In this document: positions 4,953 to 7,320 of the stretch, piece after piece
Layout of the letters: every line of letters begins with the position of its first letter
How positions within the stretch are numbered: the stretch's first letter is position 1
Source of the DNA: a bacterium
GTDB lineage: Bacteria; UBP18; UBA7526
NCBI GenBank assembly: GCA_018903055.1
Contig: JAHIPW010000065.1
Coordinates: 1 to 7,320, forward strand
DNA length: 7,320 nucleotides
Direction of reading: 5' to 3'
Position numbers and translations under genes: made by a program
Notes under the pieces: generated by a model
Told to the model about the DNA's origin: nothing
The model's database searches: none
The model's input: only the letters and a program-made list of their open reading frames with translations

Positions 4953-6622
4953 GAGTTCTTTCTTTATTCCTGGCCATACTCCTTTTCTCCTCCTCTGCTT
5001 TTTCCCAGCCCAGTATCCATGATGTAGTGACTATCAAAAAAGAGATTGAGGAGCTTAAGGAGAAGTATAAAAGAGACCTGGTTACTGGGGAAGAGTACGA
5101 AGAAATACTCACTCTTCTGGAGAAGAAATTGGCGGTGGCTACCGAGTATCAGAAAAAGAGAGAAGAGAAAAGTTACGCTCAGAAGGAGTTTGAAAAGGCG
5201 CAAAAGTTATCCGATTATGAAGATTATGAAGGAGCGGGCCGAATCTATGATAAGCTCTTGGAAAAGACCTATCCCCAGAAACAGTTTGAATATGGAAAGG
5301 ACCTTTATGAGAAAGGGGATTATGACCAGGCCCCCGTTGTTTATCGAAAGTTATTAGCCAATTATCCAGAGAGTGAATGGGCAGATGATGCCCATTTTGG
5401 CCTGGGAATGGTCTATCATGATTTGGGTAAGTTTGATAAGGCATTAGAGGAGTTCACCAAGGTCTCTGAATCTAAATTTAAAAGTGAGCTCTCCTTCCAG
5501 ACAACGGATATGATCCAGAAGAGCCTCTTGGCGAGCTATGAGATTCCTTATGGGATAAGAGTACTCGTTCTACAGGGGGTTCGTAAGGTAAAGATTAGGA
5601 CTCTTAAGGGGTTTAAGATTGTCGATCTTACCAATGGAGAAACTATAACCTTCGTCTCTTTAGATAAACTCCTTTCCTTCAAAAGAACCCAGGAGGGAAT
5701 AAAGATAAGGGGCAAGCAGGTCAATAGATTCGTTACTGTTCCCCTAAAGATTATTGCCCTTAAAGAGGATGATCTCTTAAGGATAAACGGGGAAAAGTAT
5801 CGCGGCCAGGTGGTGATTCGTAGGGATAAAAAAGGAAGGCTCAATATTATAAACGAGGTCAATATCGATGACTATCTCTATGGCGTCTTGCCCCACGAGA
5901 TTTCTCCTGCCTGGCCCCTGGAGGCCATGAAGGCCCAGGCGGTCGCTTCCCGCACCCTGGCTCTCTATCGCAAGAGAAGGAGTCGGGCGAAGGATTACGA
6001 CCTGGATGCCACCATCTTCGCCCAAATCTATCGAGGGATGGAGGGCGAAGACCGGAGAACAAACCAGGCGGTTGAGGAAACGAGGGGAAAGGTATTGACT
6101 TATCAAGGGAAGATTGTTAATAGCATCTTCCACGCTACCTGCGGCGGCCACACAGAAGAAGCGAAGAATGTCTGGGCGGGATCCGAAGAGCCCTATCTCA
6201 AGAGTATCTCTTGCACTTTCTGTAAGGATTCTCCTTACTATCAGTGGGAGAAAAGGATCAAGAAAGGGGACTTGAGAAACGTATTAGAAGAGAAGGGTCT
6301 CGATCTAAGCAGGATTAGAGAGATAGAGATAACAGAAAAAAGTCCTACGGGTCGTGCTGTCCGGATAGCCATTAGGCACCGTAAGGCCACCCAACCCCTA
6401 ATGGCAAATAACTTCCGCCTATTTATTGGTCCAGACCTTATGAGAAGCGTTCTCTTTACCGTAAGCAAGGAGAAGAATGAATTTATCTTTAGAGGTCATG
6501 GCTGGGGGCATGGGGTGGGGATGTGTCAGTGGGGAGCAAAGGGCATGGCAGAGAAGGGCAAGGACTACAAAGAGATTTTGAAACACTACTATACGGGAGT
6601 AGAAATAGAAAAAGTTTATTAA
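4949..6622 (+). CDS. Exported SpoIID/LytB-domain protein with coiled coil and TPRs
   Basis: This 557-residue protein begins with a signal peptide cleaved near S19/Q20. A charged coiled coil follows at about 27-88, then TPR-like repeats at about 113-176 (GDYDQAPVVYRKLL, YPESEWADDAHFGLG). The C-terminal half is a SpoIID/LytB domain: VNIDDYLYGVLPHEISPAWP (304-323), with E317 at the place of the catalytic Glu, then AMKAQAVASRTLALY (326-340), HATCGGHTEEA (395-405), VWAG (408-411) and GHGWGHGVGMCQWGA (516-530). SpoIID of sporulating Firmicutes is a lytic transglycosylase acting on glycan strands stripped of peptides. Homologues are common in non-sporulating bacteria, where the role is less clear. 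C398, H395 and H401, plus C422-x-x-C425, could hold a metal, as zinc does in the clostridial SpoIID structure. ATG 4949 overlaps the upstream stop as ATGA; GGAG (4934-4937) supplies a distant ribosome site. Confidence 0.9.
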   Translation: MRVLSLFLAILLFSSSAFSQPSIHDVVTIKKEIEELKEKYKRDLVTGEEYEEILTLLEKKLAVATEYQKKREEKSYAQKEFEKAQKLSDYEDYEGAGRIYDKLLEKTYPQKQFEYGKDLYEKGDYDQAPVVYRKLLANYPESEWADDAHFGLGMVYHDLGKFDKALEEFTKVSESKFKSELSFQTTDMIQKSLLASYEIPYGIRVLVLQGVRKVKIRTLKGFKIVDLTNGETITFVSLDKLLSFKRTQEGIKIRGKQVNRFVTVPLKIIALKEDDLLRINGEKYRGQVVIRRDKKGRLNIINEVNIDDYLYGVLPHEISPAWPLEAMKAQAVASRTLALYRKRRSRAKDYDLDATIFAQIYRGMEGEDRRTNQAVEETRGKVLTYQGKIVNSIFHATCGGHTEEAKNVWAGSEEPYLKSISCTFCKDSPYYQWEKRIKKGDLRNVLEEKGLDLSRIREIEITEKSPTGRAVRIAIRHRKATQPLMANNFRLFIGPDLMRSVLFTVSKEKNEFIFRGHGWGHGVGMCQWGAKGMAEKGKDYKEILKHYYTGVEIEKVY

Positions 6623-6627
6623 TTACC

Positions 6628-6693
6628 GGCTACAGGCTGCAGGCTACAGGCTACAAGAAGCTTGCAGCTTGAAGCCTGAGACTTGAGGCTTGA
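6628..6693 (+). repeat. Nine-unit heptamer array abutting the pgsA start
   Basis: Four tandem 7-base units of consensus GGCTRCA run from 6628 to 6655 (three exact GGCTACA, one GGCTGCA). After a three-base spacer, five degenerate units of consensus RRCYTGM run from 6659 to 6693 (AGCTTGC, AGCTTGA, AGCCTGA, GACTTGA, GGCTTGA). The array fills almost the whole gap between the SpoIID-domain gene and pgsA and stops three bases before ATG 6697. The two halves use different words but the same unit length. AAGCCT (6672-6677) and AGGCTT (6686-6691) are complementary and could form a small hairpin. Confidence 0.8.
6685..6688 (+). promoter_or_regulatory. Shine-Dalgarno of pgsA formed by the heptamer array
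   Basis: GAGG lies eight bases before ATG 6697 and is created at the junction of the last two heptamers (GACTTGA then GGCTTGA). It is the only plausible ribosome site for pgsA, so the array appears to supply it. The same bases overlap the 3' arm of the short AAGCCT/AGGCTT hairpin. Confidence 0.5.
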
Positions 6694-6696
6694 ATA

Positions 6697-7233
6697 ATGA
6701 ATCTTCCCAATAAAATAACCATCTTGCGATTGATATCTATTCCTTTTTTTCTCTATTGTTTGAAGGTTGGTCAGGCCAAAGTAGCTTTCCTTATATTCCT
6801 GGTGGCTGTTCTGAGCGATGCCTTAGACGGCTATCTGGCCAGAACCAGAGGACAGAAGACAAAACTGGGTAGTATTTTGGATCCCGTAGCGGACAAGGCG
6901 TTAGTCCTTTCCGCCTTTGTTATGCTAACTTTTTTCTACCACAGGATTCCTTCTTGGTTAACCGGGGTTGTGATTGGCAGGGATATAATTCTTCTTGTCG
7001 GTTTCGGCATCCTTCGTCTTTCTTTGGGGTCCGTAGAAATCATACCTTCTGCCTGGGGAAAGATGACCACTCTTTTGCAATTCAGCGTGATAGTAATATC
7101 CTTGATCTCAGAAGCCTTTCGGCCCTACCCCCGGATCATTCTTGGTCTGGCTTATCCTACAGTAGCCTTTACTGCTATCTCCGGGGTCCATTACCTCATT
7201 CGTGGTAGTCTTTGCCTATTAAGGAAGGAGTAG
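6697..7233 (+). CDS. pgsA: CDP-diacylglycerol--glycerol-3-phosphate 3-phosphatidyltransferase
   Basis: PgsA condenses CDP-diacylglycerol with sn-glycerol 3-phosphate to give phosphatidylglycerol phosphate and CMP, the committed step to phosphatidylglycerol and cardiolipin, in the cytoplasmic membrane. The 178-residue length is normal. The full CDP-alcohol phosphatidyltransferase signature D-x2-DG-x2-AR-x8-G-x3-D-x3-D is present: D41, D44-G45, A48-R49, G58, D62, D66. The N-terminus NLPNKITILRLISIPFF is typical of PgsA, and several hydrophobic segments (about 11-40, 67-82, 86-108, 124-138, 146-170) fit a multi-pass protein. G94-R95-D96 occupies the place of the family's G-R-E/D motif. plsY follows after one base, so the two phospholipid genes are surely co-transcribed. 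A related CDP-alcohol transferase is possible but the N-terminus and context favour PgsA. Confidence 0.93.
   Translation: MNLPNKITILRLISIPFFLYCLKVGQAKVAFLIFLVAVLSDALDGYLARTRGQKTKLGSILDPVADKALVLSAFVMLTFFYHRIPSWLTGVVIGRDIILLVGFGILRLSLGSVEIIPSAWGKMTTLLQFSVIVISLISEAFRPYPRIILGLAYPTVAFTAISGVHYLIRGSLCLLRKE
7221..7230 (+). promoter_or_regulatory. Shine-Dalgarno of plsY
   Basis: AAGGAAGGAG lies inside the 3' end of pgsA and ends four bases before ATG 7235. It supports that start and tight coupling of the two genes. Confidence 0.7.
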
Positions 7234-7234
7234 A

Positions 7235-7320
7235 ATGCTTTTTCCGTCCATCATACTGAGTTATCTCTTGGGTTCCGTTCCTACCAGTTATATTATGGGA
7301 AAACTCTGGAAAGGGATCGA
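7235..7320 (+). CDS. plsY: Acyl-phosphate:glycerol-3-phosphate acyltransferase, N-terminal part
   Basis: Only the first 28 codons plus two bases are inside the window. The translation opens MLFPSIILSYLLGSVPTSYI and continues MGKLWKGI. A first transmembrane segment runs into GS-[IV]-P-[TS]-x-Y (residues 13-19) followed by G-K, which is the characteristic N-terminus of PlsY (YgiH family). PlsY makes lysophosphatidate from acyl phosphate and glycerol 3-phosphate at the inner membrane, the first acylation in phospholipid synthesis. Its pairing with pgsA is consistent with that pathway. The call rests on this short motif and the context. Confidence 0.88.
   Translation, partial: MLFPSIILSYLLGSVPTSYIMGKLWKGI

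Noticed and set aside
5046-5357. 103-residue + strand open frame inside the SpoIID-domain gene
   Set aside because: It is an out-of-frame shadow: Lys/Arg-rich, no ribosome site, no recognisable motif, and wholly inside a well-supported gene.
5548-6151. Overlapping open frames of 67-124 residues on the - strand opposite the SpoIID-domain gene
   Set aside because: They mirror a strongly coding + strand region, lack ribosome sites and motifs, and overlap each other in different frames.
6628-6693. Possible CRISPR array
   Set aside because: Units are 7 bases with no spacers and no Cas genes; this is a microsatellite-like heptamer repeat.
6954-7208. 84-residue + strand open frame inside pgsA
   Set aside because: Out-of-frame with a gene that carries the complete CDP-alcohol transferase signature; no independent support.

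Overview
The window reads as a stretch of chromosome from a diderm (two-membrane) bacterium, probably of a poorly cultured lineage. The evidence for two membranes is indirect: two lipobox lipoproteins, a SPOR-domain protein, TPR and TolB-type propeller proteins, and an SLH-domain lipoprotein. Codon use is rich in AGA/AGG and ATA, and the proteins are rich in Lys and Glu. I would guess an Omnitrophota- or Aerophobota-like relative, with low confidence. All supported genes lie on the + strand and no mobile element, RNA gene or CRISPR array is visible.

Layout. 1-118: tail of an unrecognised CDS. 122-1195: exported TPR protein with a C-terminal SPOR domain. 1196-1329: intergenic region holding a strong hairpin. 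1330-2514: lipoprotein with a seven-motif PD40 (TolB-like) propeller and a short TPR-like tail. 2511-3200: exported SagB-type nitroreductase, overlapping its neighbour by 4 bases. 3201-3477: intergenic region built largely of degenerate 7-base repeats around a GC-rich hairpin. 3478-4392: miaA. 4386-4952: SLH-domain lipoprotein. 4949-6622: SpoIID/LytB-domain protein with coiled coil and TPRs. 6623-6696: a nine-unit heptamer array that runs up to the next start codon. 6697-7233: pgsA. 7235-7320: start of plsY.

How the genes fit together. Two housekeeping themes are clear: tRNA modification (miaA) and phospholipid synthesis (pgsA, plsY, one base apart). The rest is an envelope group: SPOR domains bind glycan strands stripped of stem peptides, SpoIID enzymes cleave such strands, SLH domains bind the cell wall, and the propeller lipoprotein resembles TolB. 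Joint action in peptidoglycan turnover and outer-membrane anchoring is inference from co-location.

The least ordinary material is in the intergenic regions. Two of them carry phased degenerate heptamer arrays resembling the short tandemly repeated repetitive sequences known from cyanobacteria, and the third carries a hairpin whose G.U pairs suit a + strand transcript. I see no convincing new multi-gene defence or biosynthetic system here.
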